From Hordeum vulgare subsp. vulgare (Eukaryota; Streptophyta; Magnoliopsida; Poales; Poaceae): 64,000 nucleotides of DNA. Position 1 is the stretch's first letter, and each line of letters begins with the position of its first letter. Both the position numbers and the translations under genes were made by a program. Where the stretch lies: assembly GCF_904849725.1 (NCBI RefSeq), contig NC_058522.1:459670844-459734843 (forward strand). The letters run 5' to 3'. The notes below the pieces were generated by a model that did not search any database, was not told the origin of the DNA, and saw nothing but the letters and a program-made list of their open reading frames with translations. Below are positions 10,085 to 21,562 of the stretch, piece by piece.

Positions 10085-12127
10085 TTCAAGAGTGTAACGA
10101 ATTTTGGAGATCTTTTCCGGTGCCCAAGTTCCTAGCACATCGTGCATCTATTTTTGTTACCTTTTTGGGACCTTTTAGGCTTTGCACAAACCTCTCCCTT
10201 GTTACTACTCTCACCTTTCTCAAACCCTGCCTTGAATGTACTCTCCTTAGGCGTACCGACCTTTCTTTTCATTAAGGAAGGACACATGGAAAATTTCATT
10301 TACACTTAAGGCCAGTGAGACGGATCTGTAAGTGTTGGAATTGGAGCTCCATATGCAACCTAGAACCTTGCTATTGAGTAATATTCATGAAAATAATTGT
10401 CCATGTTTATCTTCAGTTGGAAGGCCAAGAAAGGCATATCATGCTCACACAATTTCCTAGTGTGTTGCCACTCTAGGCAAGTGCAACATTTTAGTGTTAA
10501 CAACATGTCGCCTTCTAGTTTTTGTATCTCTATCTTCACCACACCACTCTGTAGATTTTTCAACAGATAAATTTGCAACATTTCTGCTCGTCTTGACCAT
10601 CTATTGTACCAGTACAAGAAGATTATCCCCTTGCAGACAATCACCAATGCTTCTTCTCAATTCCCACAAACATACGGTCATGATCCTTATTTGGTCAACC
10701 ATGTCATGCACGTGCAAGTTTATAAATTGCTTCACCTTGTTCTTAAAATCTCTTCCAAGTTGTTGTTGATATAATCACACTTGATGGTAGTGTTGAATAC
10801 TAACATGTACCATAATATAGAGAATGGTAGTTGTTCATCCATGGATCAAACTCACTGCATGCTTCCATTATCTTAGCAAGATGATATGAATGTGTGTGTG
10901 ATTAGTGTAAGATCTTGCTGCTAGCTACATGTGCTCAAATTGTTCCCCGCTGAATTTTTTAATCAAATTCATCCACATATGACCCAAGAACTCCCTCCAC
11001 TCAACATGGGGGAAAAAATTCTTGACTGCAATTTCTAACTCTTTACATGCACCCGTGTGGAATGCCAATGGTGTCACTTGCCCTATGCATTTTTTCAACT
11101 ACATCATGAACCATGTTCGCGAAACCTGTGTCTCTCACTGAAACAAGCCAATAGCAACATGGAACATTATTGTATGCAGCCAATTGACCAACCCACTACC
11201 TAGTCAAAGAAGAAGAGTCTATGCTCAAATATGGGCATTGCCCTGCTTTGAAGCCATCGATGCAAGGCTTTAAAGACATAAAGAACTTAGAGAAAATGAC
11301 TCTGTCATCCTTTGTTATCTCAGTATCTATGTTAACAACACTGCCATGTGACCACTTATCCACCTCTATTTTGAAGTTTTAAAGCATCCTAAAGGTATTT
11401 TCCCAATCACCATACAATTGTTTCATTCCCCTTTGTTTTACCCTCCACATTGCAGTATATTTCAACTTAATGGGGAACTGATTTTCTAAGTCTACCAAAA
11501 GTTTCTTTGCAGTAGTGTTTGGTTTCTTCTCTAAAATAGGAGTGATCTTTTCTGCAACCCAAATGTGTGATGTCATGGTTGATACTCTTTGTGATCTTTT
11601 AATACAAGTACGTTGATGTGGGATTTGGTTAACCCTGATGATACTTCCATCAGGTTGGCGTCTAGCAGGTATGTACCACTTGCAAGGCTTGACGTTTTCA
11701 TCAAAACCTCTCCATGTTACATATTTTTTCTATCAATCGGCTTAGTCTTGGCATCAAACTCATGCTTGACTGCATAAGTCTTGAAACACATTCTAAACTC
11801 ATCCATGTTTGGGCACAACTTCCCCACTTAAATAACATGTTTTTTTGCCATAGTCGTTTACCATCTCATCATGATGTGGATCATCAACACCATCTCCATC
11901 AACTGTCCATCCACATCTTGAGATGAATCTCTGTTAGCATCACCACGCAAACTAGAATCACCCCTCTCATCCTCATCTCTACCATCTACTCGAATGCCAA
12001 AAAATGACATGTCGGTGTTCGCCATTGGTGCAATGAACAAATCTGTAGGGTCATCTAATTCTAATGAATTCCAAGCAAAGGAAGCAACCCTCGCAGCACC
12101 ACCCGTGTTTGTCAATGTTGGTTCCAT
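10085..12127 (-). pseudogene. MULE (MuDR-type) transposase, decayed
   Basis: Read on the minus strand, the family's domains come in the right order but are spread over several frames with stops. An acidic N-terminal leader starts at 12127. Next is the MuDR N-terminal domain (about 11690-11830, with PNMDEFRMCFKTYAVKHEFD) and its CKWYIPARRQPDG segment. Then comes a region with WVAEKITPILEKKPN and YGDWENTFRML (11379-11576), and the catalytic-core start with LKPCIDGFKAGQCPYLSID (about 11230-11290). A SWIM zinc finger (CTCLEWQ...LCEHDM, about 10440-10495) is followed by the HEYYSIARF motif. A C2HC knuckle remnant with ELGHRK lies at about 10110-10170. At least six stops or frameshifts break it, so it cannot make a transposase. 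Terminal inverted repeats were not found. Confidence 0.85.
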
Positions 12128-12730
12128 CTTGTTCAGCCCACCTGCGCCCCCCAGAATCTAGATTGTAAATCATACGAAAACTGAGGTGTCGTGGTGTGAT
12201 CTAAATCGAAGTAGGGTAGTGTTCTGAATTCACCCACCTCATCCATCGCGGCCAAGAATGATAGCTCTGTCGCCCACCGTCGAGAACACAAAGGGGAACA
12301 TGGAGGGTTCAGTCTAGCATGGGGGGCACGTTTTACTTGATGCACTGCCTAATTAAGTGGGACCCACTTGCCTTAACATAAGCTCATTCCGCTGACGATC
12401 ATTTTATCACCCGGTCGGACCTTAGTTATTTTGGTCTTAAAACCTCACAGAACAACCTTTTTATTAGGAACCACGTCACTCCCCTTCCATTACGCGTTCA
12501 AAATGTCGCGCATGACGTAAGTTACCCACTTGTCAGGATGTCACGCCGGCCCATTAATCAGGAGTTAATGGTCAAAGGCTTTGATTGGACGAAAATGTTG
12601 TGTTTGGCATTTTGTGAGCTATTGGTCGAGCAGGGAGGAAAAAAGCGAGCCAAGTCAGTTGACTCGGATAAAGCTGGACACAACTAAGCTACCAGGGGAA
12701 CAAAAATAGAAATCCCATATAATAGATACA
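12128..12730. other. 5' flank of the MULE transposase; no gene recognised
   Basis: A minus-strand frame (12345-12133) lies just upstream of the transposase start and could be part of its original leader, but has no domain I know. The rest shows no repeat or coding signal. Confidence 0.3.
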
Positions 12731-13916
12731 CATAGCGTTCACCTTCAGCTAACAATCACTTGTGCCACGCCTTTTTTGCATGTTTTTCTATTTCTAAGTT
12801 TTTCATGCGGACCGCTGTACTCCTTATTTTCTTTTTGTATTGTTATACGTTCCTTTTTTTCTTACTTTTCAGTTTTCATTTTTCTGTTTTTTTTGTGGTT
12901 TGTTATTTCTTTTTATACTAATTCATTTGGTTTGTTATTTCTTTTCTTGTTTCTTTATATACTTATAAATTTTTGCACATGATTAAATATTTTAAATATA
13001 AATTATTTTTTAAAATTGAAACGAACTCTACAAAGTACACATGTACTTTTAACATGCACGTAAACATTTTTCGTGAAGTGTAAGAACTTTCTATTATATG
13101 AATATTATTCTAACTTTAGAAATATTTTAAAAATTACAACAATATTATCTATATGTTCGTGAACAATTTTTTGTTAACATCTAAAAACTATGCAAAACAT
13201 TTTTGAAAAAGTATATGAATATTTATTGAATTGACACAATTTTTTGTATATATGTCTGATGATTTTTTCACGACAAATGAATACATATTGCACTTATATT
13301 TGCAACTATTAAAAAGCAACTGATTCATTAATATAACTTAAAGTTTATTATAAACAAAACAAAGTTTTTGAAACAATTATAATAAAACAGATAGTACCAA
13401 TTTAGTGGGCAACACTAAGCTGGACCAAGTGGCCGCTGCCCTCGACCTTGTATTGTTTCTTGTTAGGTGTGAGACATATGGGAGTATTCCTATTTGCTTC
13501 TCATTAGGAAAATACTTGACGAAGCACACATGTCATAGCACGGCTTGATATACTTAGTTTTTTAATATTTTATTTGTCTATCGTAATAAATTTAAATTTA
13601 AAATATGTTCTTAAACGTAGTGGTAACGCAAAGTTAAATAGTAAAAATATGTCATCATGTATTTGAACAACGTTCACCGTTTATTGAAAAATATTCATTG
13701 TGTATTCCTATGAAAAATCGTGTACCATAAAGAGATGCATTTTAAAACAAAAAAGAAATGAGGAAATTTAAAATGGAAATCTGAAAAGAGAAGACAATAA
13801 CTAAAAGGAACTAAAAAGGAAAAGTGCCACTTTAAAACCAGAAAAAAGAACAAAAAGGAAAAATACTACCAGACAGAGCCCACTAAAAATGGAAGGAAAG
13901 CTGCTATAAAATTGAT
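12731..13916. repeat. AT-rich segment with pyrimidine-rich left arm and purine-rich right arm
   Basis: About 12775-12970 is T-rich on the plus strand (TTTTTCTTAC, TTTTCTGTTTTTTTT). About 13735-13870 is A-rich (AAAACAAAAAAGAAATGAGG, AAAAAGGAAAAAT). The centre is AT-rich. The same three-part layout is seen at 790-3726. A fold-back or MULE-derived non-autonomous element is possible, but no exact inverted repeat was seen. Confidence 0.35.
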
Positions 13917-13920
13917 GGCT

Positions 13921-14110
13921 CGTGACGCGTGAAACTATTCCCCACGATGAGTGACTGATTTAATGACATAGGGGAAACACAACATGTTTATCAAATGTCA
14001 TAAAAAGGCCATGTTCGTGACGCGTGAAACTATTCCCCACGATGAGTGACTGATTTAATGACATAGGGGAAACACAACATGTTTATCAAATGTCATAAAA
14101 AGGCCATGTT
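13921..14110 (+). repeat. Perfect 95-bp tandem duplication
   Basis: Units 13921-14015 and 14016-14110 read as identical in all 95 bases. Each starts CGTGACGCGTGAAACTATTC and ends AAAAAGGCCATGTT. The base pairs after the second copy (CACGAAAAAG) do not continue a third. Identity in otherwise decayed DNA implies a recent event or an assembly artefact. Confidence 0.95.
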
Positions 14111-14587
14111 CACGAAAAAGTTGCACCCAGTGATGGGGAAGGCGGGCATGCAACATTTGAAGGTAATATGAGTACGAAGGTTTGTGAGACGGGGACGGAG
14201 GAGGATGGAGAGCAATAGTGTTGTGGTCATTGTTGTCGTAGGCGTCATTTGGGTTTTCACGAACACCCTCGAGCGATGCGCACGACACCGTTCTAGGCAC
14301 ACCTTCGCCCGAGTGAGGCATTCTGAGCCCCCAGATGATGAGGATGATGCGCCGGGTGACCCACTGTCATGGAGATAGTAGGCCAAGTGGGTGCACGACT
14401 CTCGTGGAGATGACTCTTGCTTCGCAACGGTTGGACACCATTTGGCATTAGGGCGATGGGGCGGAAGGGGCGCTGCAGGACACCCTGGTGAGTGGAGGGA
14501 TAGCAACGGCAAACCCTGGTCGACCAAGGTGTTTCGTATCATGATCTCGAGGTGCTGCTTGAATTCGTCTCCATCGCCACTAGCGGG
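14111..14587. other. Unassigned DNA left of the Gypsy solo LTR
   Basis: Moderately GC-rich with a 149-codon minus-strand frame (14542-14093) that I do not recognise. It continues on the other side of the solo LTR at 17999. It may be a remnant of a gene or DNA transposon. The frame runs into the 95-bp duplication, which argues against it being real. Confidence 0.25.
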
Positions 14588-15105
14588 TGATGTCTACTAC
14601 ACAACTTGTTCTTATAGAGTCGTGTTGGGCCTTCAAAAGCAGAGTTTTCTAGGACAATAGCAAATTTCCCTCAAGTGGATGGCCTAAGGTTTATCAGCCC
14701 GTGGGAGGCGTATGATGAAGATGGTCTCTCTCAAACAACCCCGTAACCAAATAACAAAGAATCTCTTGTGTCCCCAACACACCCAATACCATGATAAATT
14801 GTATAGGTGAACTAGTTCGGCGAAGAGATTATGGTACAAGTGTAATATGGATGGTAAAAATATATTTTTATAATCTGAATAAATAAGAACATCAAGGTAG
14901 CAAGTAACAAAAGTGAGAACAAATGGTATTGCAATGCTTGAAAACAAGGACTAGGGTTCGTGCTTTCACTAGTGCAATCTCTCAACAATGCTAATATAAT
15001 TGGATCACATAACAATCCCTCAACATGCGATAAAGAATCACTCCAAGTTCCTATCTAGCGGAGAACATAAGAAGAATTGTTTGTAGGGTACGAAACCACT
15101 TCAAA

Positions 15106-15201
15106 GTTATTCTTTTCGATCAATCTTTTCAAGAGTTCGTACTAAAATAACAAGTTATCCTTTCCGATCAATCTATCCAAGAGTTCGTACTAAAATAACA
15201 C
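15106..15201 (-). repeat. 48-bp tandem repeat within the Gypsy solo LTR
   Basis: Units 15106-15153 and 15154-15201 share CGATCAATCT and AAGAGTTCGTACTAAAATAA with a few substitutions. Confidence 0.8.
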
Positions 15202-15552
15202 CATAATATATTCAGATTCATAATACTCAATCCAACAAAAAGAACCTCAAAGAGTGCCCCAAGATTTCTACCGAAGAAACAAAGACAAGAACGTGCATCA
15301 ACTCCTATGCATAGATTACCCTACTGTCACCTCGGGAATCCGCGAGTTGAGTGCCAAAACATATATCAAGTGAATCAATATGATACCCCATTATCACCAC
15401 GGGTATTCATAGCAAGACATAAATCAAGTGCTCTCAAATCCATAAAAGTATTCAATCCAATAAAACAAAATCTCAAAGGGAAAACTTAACATATGATCCA
15501 ACTATATTAACAAAGCCCGTGATACATCAAGATCGTGCCATATCAAGAACAC

Positions 15553-15601
<49 letters not shown>
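15553..15601 (+). repeat. (GA)n microsatellite
   Basis: About 49 bases of GA dinucleotides with one GATA interruption, inside the Gypsy solo LTR and 18 bases left of the Angela-type LTR insertion. Confidence 0.95.
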
Positions 15602-15603
<2 letters not shown>

Positions 15604-15619
15604 AACACATAGATACTGG

Positions 15620-17429
15620 TGTTGGGGAACGTCGCATGGGAAACAAAAATTTTCCTACGCGCACGAAGACCTATCATGGTGATGTCCATCTACGAGAGGG
15701 GATGAGTGATCTACGTACCCTCGTAGATCGTACAGCAGAAGCGTTAGAGAACGCGGTTGATGTAGTGGAACGTCCTCACGTCCCTCGATCCGCCCCGTGA
15801 ACAATCCCGCGATCAGTCCCACGATCTAGTACCGAACGGACGGCACCTCCGCGTTCAGCACACGTACAGCTCGACGATGATCTCGGCCTTCTTGATCCAG
15901 CAAGAGAGACGGAGAGGTAGAAGAGTTCTCCGGCAGCGTGACAGCGCTCCGGAGGTTGGTGATGATCTTGTCTCAGCAGGGCTCCGCCCGAGCTCCGCAG
16001 AAACGCGATCTAGAGGAAAAACTATGGAGGTATGTGGTCGGGCAGCCGTGAGAAAGTCGTCTCAAATCAGCCCTAAAACCTCCGTATATATAGGTGGGAG
16101 GGAGGGGAGGAGGCAGCCTCAAAACCTAAAGGTTTGGCCGAAATTGGAGGTGGAGGAGTCCTACTCCAATCCTACTTGGAGTAGGATTCCACCTTCCCAC
16201 TTGGAAACTCTTTCCACCTTGTGTTTTTTCCTTCTCAAACCTTATGGGCCTTAGTGGGAACTTATTCCAGCCCACTAGGGGCTGGTTTATCTCTTCCCAT
16301 AGCCCATGAGACCCCTTGGGGCGTGACACCCCTCCCGATGGTCCCCGGCACCCCTCCCGGCACTCCCGGTACACTACCGATGAGCCCGAAACTTTTCCGG
16401 TAATGCACGAAAACCTTCCGGTAACCAAATGAGGTCATCCTATATATCAATCTTCGTTTCCGGACCATTCCGGAAACCCTCGTGACGTCCGTGATCTCAT
16501 CCGGGACTCCGAACAACATTCGGTAACCAACCATATAACTCAAATACGCATAAAACAACGTCGAACCTTAAGTGTGCAGACCCTGCGGGTTCGAGAACTA
16601 TGTAGACATGACCCGAGAGACTCCTCGGTCAATATCCAACAGCGGGACCTGGATGCCCATATTGGATCCTACATATTCTACGAAGATCTTATCGTTTGAA
16701 CCTCAGTGCCAAGGATTCGTATAATCCCGTATGTCATTCCCTTTGTCCTTCGGTATGTTACTTGCCCGAGATTCGATCGTCAGTATCCGCATACCTATTT
16801 CAATCTCGTTTACCGGCAAGTCTCTTTACTCGTTCCGTAATACAAGATCCCGCAACTTACACTAAGTTACATTGCTTGCAAGGCTTGTGTGTGATGTTGT
16901 ATTACCGAGTGGGCCCCGAGATACCTCTCCGTCACACGGAGTGACAAATCCCAGTCTTGATCCATACTAACTCAACTAACACCTTCGGAGATACCTGTAG
17001 AGCATCTTTATAGTCACCCAGTTACGTTGCGACGTTTGATACACACAAAGCATTCCTCCGGTGTCAGTGAGTTATATGATCTCATGGTCATAGGAATAAA
17101 TACTTGACACGCAGAAAACAGTAGCAACAAAATGACACGATCAACATGCTACGTCTATTAGTTTGGGTCTAGTCCATCACATGATTCTCCTAATGATGTG
17201 ATCCCGTTATCAAGTGACAACACTTGCCTATGGCCAGGAAACCTTGACCATCTTTGATCAACGAGCTAGTCAACTAGAGGCTTACTAGGGACAGTGTTTT
17301 GTCTATGTATCCACACAAGTATTGTGTTTCCAATCAATACAATTATAGCATGGATAATAAACGATTATCATGAACTAAGAAATATAATAATAACTAATTT
17401 ATTATTGCCTCTAGGGCATATTTCCAACA
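15620..17429 (-). mobile_element. BARE1/WIS/Angela-type Copia solo LTR
   Basis: Starts TGTTGGGGAACGTCGCATGG at 15620 and ends GGCATATTTCCAACA at 17429. Perfect 5-base target duplication ACTGG at 15615-15619 and 17430-17434. The 1810-bp length equals the LTRs of the full Copia elements at 34927 and 46832, and the sequence is the reverse of the LTRs of the plus-strand element. No internal region remains, so it is a solo LTR. It is nested in an older Gypsy LTR. Confidence 0.95.
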
Positions 17430-17998
17430 ACTGGTACAAACCCTCATCCCCGAGGGTGGACTATTTCCTCCTCATCATGGTGGGCACCAGGATGATGAAG
17501 ATAACCTCTCGTGATGATCTCCCCCTCTGCCAGGGTGCCGGAATGGGTTCCCGATTGGTTTTTTGTGGCTACAGAGGATTTTGACGGCGGAACTTCTGAT
17601 ATAGGGTTATTCTGGGTTTTTTTGTATTTATAGGATTTTTTGGTATCGGTCTCACTTGCAGATGGGCCACGAGGTGCCCACTACCCACCAGCCCATGGGC
17701 AAGGCCTCTAGCGCGCCCTCGTGGGTAGTGGACACTTCCTTCACCTTCTCGTCCTCTCACGAAGCTTCTATTATCTCTTTTGTTCCAAAAAAAATTGTCA
17801 AAATGTTTCGTTGCATTGGGAGAACTTTTATTTCTCCACAAAAAACAACACCACGGTAGTTGTGCTAAAAACAGCGTCAGTATGGGTTAGTTCTAAATAA
17901 ATCATATAAAGTGCATCAAAACCACATAAAAGTATTGTAAACATAGGCAAACATGACATGAATACTTCATTAATTATCTATATGTTGGAGATGTATGA

Positions 17999-18517
17999 GC
18001 GGGGCAGGCAAGGGCGTCTTCCCTCCTCCTATTCCTTGACAACGAACATGTCTCTGTCATTGTCATCGACATTGACCAACTCCTCATTCATGAGAAACGA
18101 AGCGGTTGACAAAGACGAAGACTACGACCGGGTCAAATGGCCAAATGTGCATGAAGATTGTGCCGAGTGATAGCCGTCGAGCAGGCACCACACAAGGGTG
18201 CACTCCTTGTCTGCTTTAGTCATCTTCTTGCCCATCACAGAGACTGGTGAAGGTGTGATGTGCAACAAATTTTGGAAAGGGGAAGGACGTGATGAGGGTA
18301 GTGTTTGGGGGGTGGGGCGGGGGCACCATCCGGCCATGCTTGATTGCAGGTAGATGGCGAGCCGATGAGAGTGGCATCAATGCAGAGGATTCTGGATGCA
18401 CACAGGGTTTTTGGATGGGACTGAATTGTCGAACGTCCATACTCCACCAGATCGCCCTTGTTTGAGCCAGCTTGGAAGATTTCAGAGTCCGAACCTGTCT
18501 GGCCTAAAATAAAGATA
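17999..18517. other. Unassigned DNA between the Gypsy solo LTR and the Stowaway
   Basis: Continuation of the sequence left of 14588. A minus-strand frame at 18337-18122 contains MGKKMTKADKECTLVWCLLD, faintly like the start of a MYB/SANT-like domain of DNA transposons, but too short and isolated to call. No other signal. Confidence 0.25.
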
Positions 18518-18566
18518 TACTCCCTCCATTCCTTTGTGTAAGGTGTATTATTTTTGACACGATGAT

Positions 18567-20214
18567 TGATACGTCTCCATCATATCTACTTTTCCAAACT
18601 CTTTTGCCCTTGTTTTGGACTCTAATTTGCATGATTTGAATGGAACTAACCTGAACTGACGTTGTTTTCAGCAGAATTGCCTTGGTGTTATTGTTGTGCA
18701 GAAATCAAAGTTCTCCAAATGTCCTGAAAATTTACGGGGAGCAGTTTTGGAAAATATCAAAAATATTTGCGCCAAGTTCCACCTCAGGGGGTGGGCCAGT
18801 GGGCCACAAGCCCTTGCTCCGCCACCACCCCCCTGGTGGCGGTGGGCAGGCTTGTGGGGGCCACACGGCTCTGCCGCCCCCAACTCCAGCTCTATAAGTT
18901 GCCTTTCGTCCCAGAAAAAATAAAAGAGAAGTTTTCATCGCGTCTTCGATACGGAGGCGCTGCCACCACCTGTTCTTCATCTGGAGGGCAGATCTGGAGT
19001 CCGTCTTGGGCTCCGGAGAGGGGAAATCGTCGCCATCGTCATCATCAACCTTCTTCCCTCTCCAATTCCATGAAGCTCTTCGTCGTTCGTGAGTAATCTA
19101 TTCGTAGGCTCGCTGGGCGGTGATGAGTAGGATGAGATCTATCATGTAATCGAGTTAGTTTTGATGGGGATTGATCCCTAGTATCCACTATGTTCTGAGA
19201 TTGATGTTGCTACTACTTTGCCATGCTTAATGCTTGTCACTAGGGCCCGAGTGTCATGATTTCAGATCTGAAATTATTATGTTGTCACCAATATATGTGT
19301 GTTTGAGATCCGATCTTGCAAGTTGTAGTTACCTACTATGTGTTATGATCCCGCAATCCCAGAGTGACAATAACCGGAACCACTTCCGGTGATGGCCATA
19401 GTTTGAGGAGTTCATATGTTCACCAAGTGCTAATGCGTTGGTCCGGTTCTTTATTAAAAGGAGAACCTTAATATCCCGTAGTTTCCTTTTGGACCCCGCT
19501 GCCACGGGAGGGATGGACAATAGATATCATGCAAGTTCTTTTCCCTAAGCACGTATGACGACACACGGAATGCATGCCTACATCACATTGACGAACGGGA
19601 GCTAGCCACATATCTCTCCGTGTTATGGCTGTTGCATGATGAATATCATCCAAACAAATCACCGACCCATTGCCTACGAGTTTGTCCTACTACTGTTGTT
19701 ACTTGTCTTGCTCTGCTGCTGCTACTACTGTTGCTACTGCTGTTACTTGTTTTGCTATGCTGCTGCTGCTACTACTGTTGCTAGTGTTGTTACTTGTTTT
19801 GCTCTGCTGCTGCTGCTACTGTTGCTATTACTGTCGCTTGCTACTATTGCTACTTGCTACTACTGTCACTACTGTTGTTCCTTGCCGCTGCTATTGCTCG
19901 TTACACTGTCGTTACTCGCTACTTTGCTGTTACTACTGTGCTTGCAGATACTAATCTTTCAGGTGTGGTTGAATCTGACAAATTAAGCTGCTAATACTTG
20001 AGAGTATTCTCTCACCTCCCGTCGTGCGAATCAACAAATTTGGGTCGAATACTCTACCCTCGAAAACTGCTACGAACCCACGCGCTGGTGGGCCATCAAC
20101 AACATTCTTCTAGTTTCATTGTCGGGGAGTGCTAGCAGCATTCTTCTGGTGCCGTTGCAGGAGAAGGTTTGTTGTCATCAGCATTTGTCTAGCTATCGCT
20201 AGAGATTGCAATCA
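18567..20214 (+). repeat. 5' LTR of the Athila-like element
   Basis: Starts TGATACGTCTCCATC and ends GATTGCAATCA. It has a TATA-like CTATAAG at 18892-18898 with the probable transcript start downstream. A CTG/CTA-rich pyrimidine stretch lies at about 19690-19950. Confidence 0.92.
19690..19950 (+). repeat. CTG/CTA-type trinucleotide-rich stretch in the LTR
   Basis: Blocks such as TGCTGCTGCTACTACTGTTG recur without strict period. The matching 3' LTR stretch (about 27972-28235) differs in block number, so slippage has acted since insertion. The long frame through it would encode mostly Leu and Cys and is not a gene. Confidence 0.75.
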
Positions 20215-20223
20215 GCATTTTTC

Positions 20224-20241
20224 TGGCGCCGTTGCCGGGGA
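20224..20241 (+). other. tRNA-Asp primer binding site
   Basis: TGGCGCCGTTGCCGGGGA, nine bases after the 5' LTR. This is complementary to the 3' end of plant tRNA-Asp, the usual primer of Athila-group Gypsy elements. Confidence 0.9.
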
Positions 20242-20282
20242 GGTATTGTTATATTCTCTGAGTTACTTGGGATTTATATCTG

Positions 20283-21550
20283 ATGATCACTATGAAGAAT
20301 CTGAAGGATCTGAAGACCAAAGTCTTGCCCTCAACTACGAGGGGAGGTAAGGAGTTTCCATCTAGCTCTGCACTTGATTCACCTTCAGTTATGAGTAAGT
20401 TTGCGAAATCACCTCCTGCTAGAAATCTGGATATGTCGCCTGTGCTTGATGATGCTTGTGATGCTACTGCTAGAGATGCTATGCTTGACACTATGCTTGA
20501 TACTGCTAGAGATGCTATGCTTGATACTGCTTTGCCTGATGATGCTAGAGATGCTATTTTGCCTGATGATGCTATGCTTGATACTGCTAGAGATACTATT
20601 TTGCCTGATGTTCCACTAGGAGTGTTCCTTGATGCTCATATTGCTAGAGTTACTGCCAATGCTCGTGATGCTTCTGAAACTGCCGATACTATTGAGATAG
20701 AACCTGCTTTTGCTCCTGTTAGATCTAGCTCTCCTAGATATGAATTGCCTGATATACCTGAGGGTTATGTTATGGAGGGAGAGATAGCTGAGGATTTTCT
20801 TGCGTGTAAGGATGCCTATGACGCTGAGAAATTACTTCTCAAGTGGAAGGAAAAATCTTGGGAAGCTAGGATGAAAAATGACCCGAAGTTTGCCACTTCG
20901 CCTATCTTTGTCACCGATAAGGATTATGAATTCTCTATCGACCCTGAGATAATCTCTCTAGTCGAATCTGATCCTTTTCACGGTTATGAGTCTGAGACGG
21001 TCATAGCTCATCTTGCCAAACTATCCAAAATAGCCAACCTTTTCACTAATGAGGAGAAGATCCGCCAGTACTATATCCTTAAGCTGTTTCCTTTCATTCT
21101 AAAGGATGACGCTAAAGTCTGGTTCACCTCTCTTGCTCCTGGATGTGTGCGTAGTCCCCAGGAGATGGTCTATTACTTCTATGAGAAATATTTCCCTGCC
21201 CATAAGAAGCAAGCTGCCTTGCAGGAAATATACAACTTTGCTCAACTCCAAGAAGAGAGTCTTCCACAAGCTTGGGGAGGCTCGTCCAGCTACAAAATGC
21301 TTTGCCTGATCACCCTCTTAAGAAGAACGAGATACTTGATATCCTCTATAGCAGACTTACCGATGCCTCTAGAGACCACCTAGATAGTTGTGCCGGTTGT
21401 GTTTTTAGGGAACGAACTGTAGAACAAGCTGAGACCCTACTGAATAACCTCTTGATCAACGATAATGCTTGGACTATTCCCGAACCACCTCCTAAGCCAA
21501 CTCCTAAGAAAAGAGGTATTCTATTCCTCAGTCCCGAAGATATGCAATAA
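20283..21550 (+). pseudogene. Gypsy gag, first part, with one frameshift
   Basis: Starts ATG at 20283. An N-terminal region with short repeats (ARDAMLDT type) leads into the retrotransposon gag domain: KLFPFILKDDAKVWFTSLAP, YYFYEKYFPAHKKQAALQEI and, after a frameshift at about 21275, DILYSRLTDASRDHLDSCAG. The capsid-like order is that of plant Ty3/Gypsy gag. The shift looks like loss of one base in the TTGGGGAGG run. The frame then ends at a TAA (21548-21550), where the next frame takes over 12 bases later. Role: assembly of the virus-like particle around element RNA. This copy would give a truncated Gag. Confidence 0.85.
20460..20625 (+). repeat. Short coding repeats in gag N-terminus
   Basis: Phrases like GATGCTATGCTTGATACTGC and GCTAGAGATGCTAT recur five or six times in frame, giving ARDAMLDT-like peptides and DDA blocks. 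Confidence 0.75.
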
Positions 21551-21562
21551 GCCAAGAAATCT

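Larger units (their letters stand above)
14588..17998 (-). mobile_element. Gypsy (Athila-like) solo LTR, split by a later insertion
   Basis: Begins TGATGTCTAC at 14588 and ends GTATGA at 17998 (the expected CA has become GA). Both sides carry the same 5-base duplication GCGGG (14583-14587 and 17999-18003). On the minus strand the start TCATACATCTCCAACATAT resembles Athila-type LTRs of Triticeae. After removing the Copia LTR inside it and that LTR's target duplication, it is about 1.6 kb, a single LTR length. No internal coding region is left, so this is the product of LTR-LTR recombination. Confidence 0.85.

Noticed and set aside
13921..14110. Direct repeats considered as a CRISPR-like or satellite array
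   Set aside because: Two adjacent 95-base units without spacers, in plant nuclear DNA. A tandem duplication is sufficient.
18122..18337. Minus-strand MYB/SANT-like frame, a possible partner gene for a Harbinger element
   Set aside because: Only a faint resemblance over about 20 residues. The Trp pattern of a MYB repeat is missing and it is 40 kb from the Harbinger copies.
19636..19986. Long plus-strand frame of Leu/Cys residues, repeated at 27918-28283
   Set aside because: It runs through CTG/CTA-type slippage repeats in the LTRs and is open in several frames. No domain; both LTR copies have different lengths of it.
20224..20241. tRNA-Asp-like sequence (also 34084-34101)
   Set aside because: Only 18 bases complementary to the tRNA 3' end, at the position of a primer site. 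It cannot fold as a tRNA gene.
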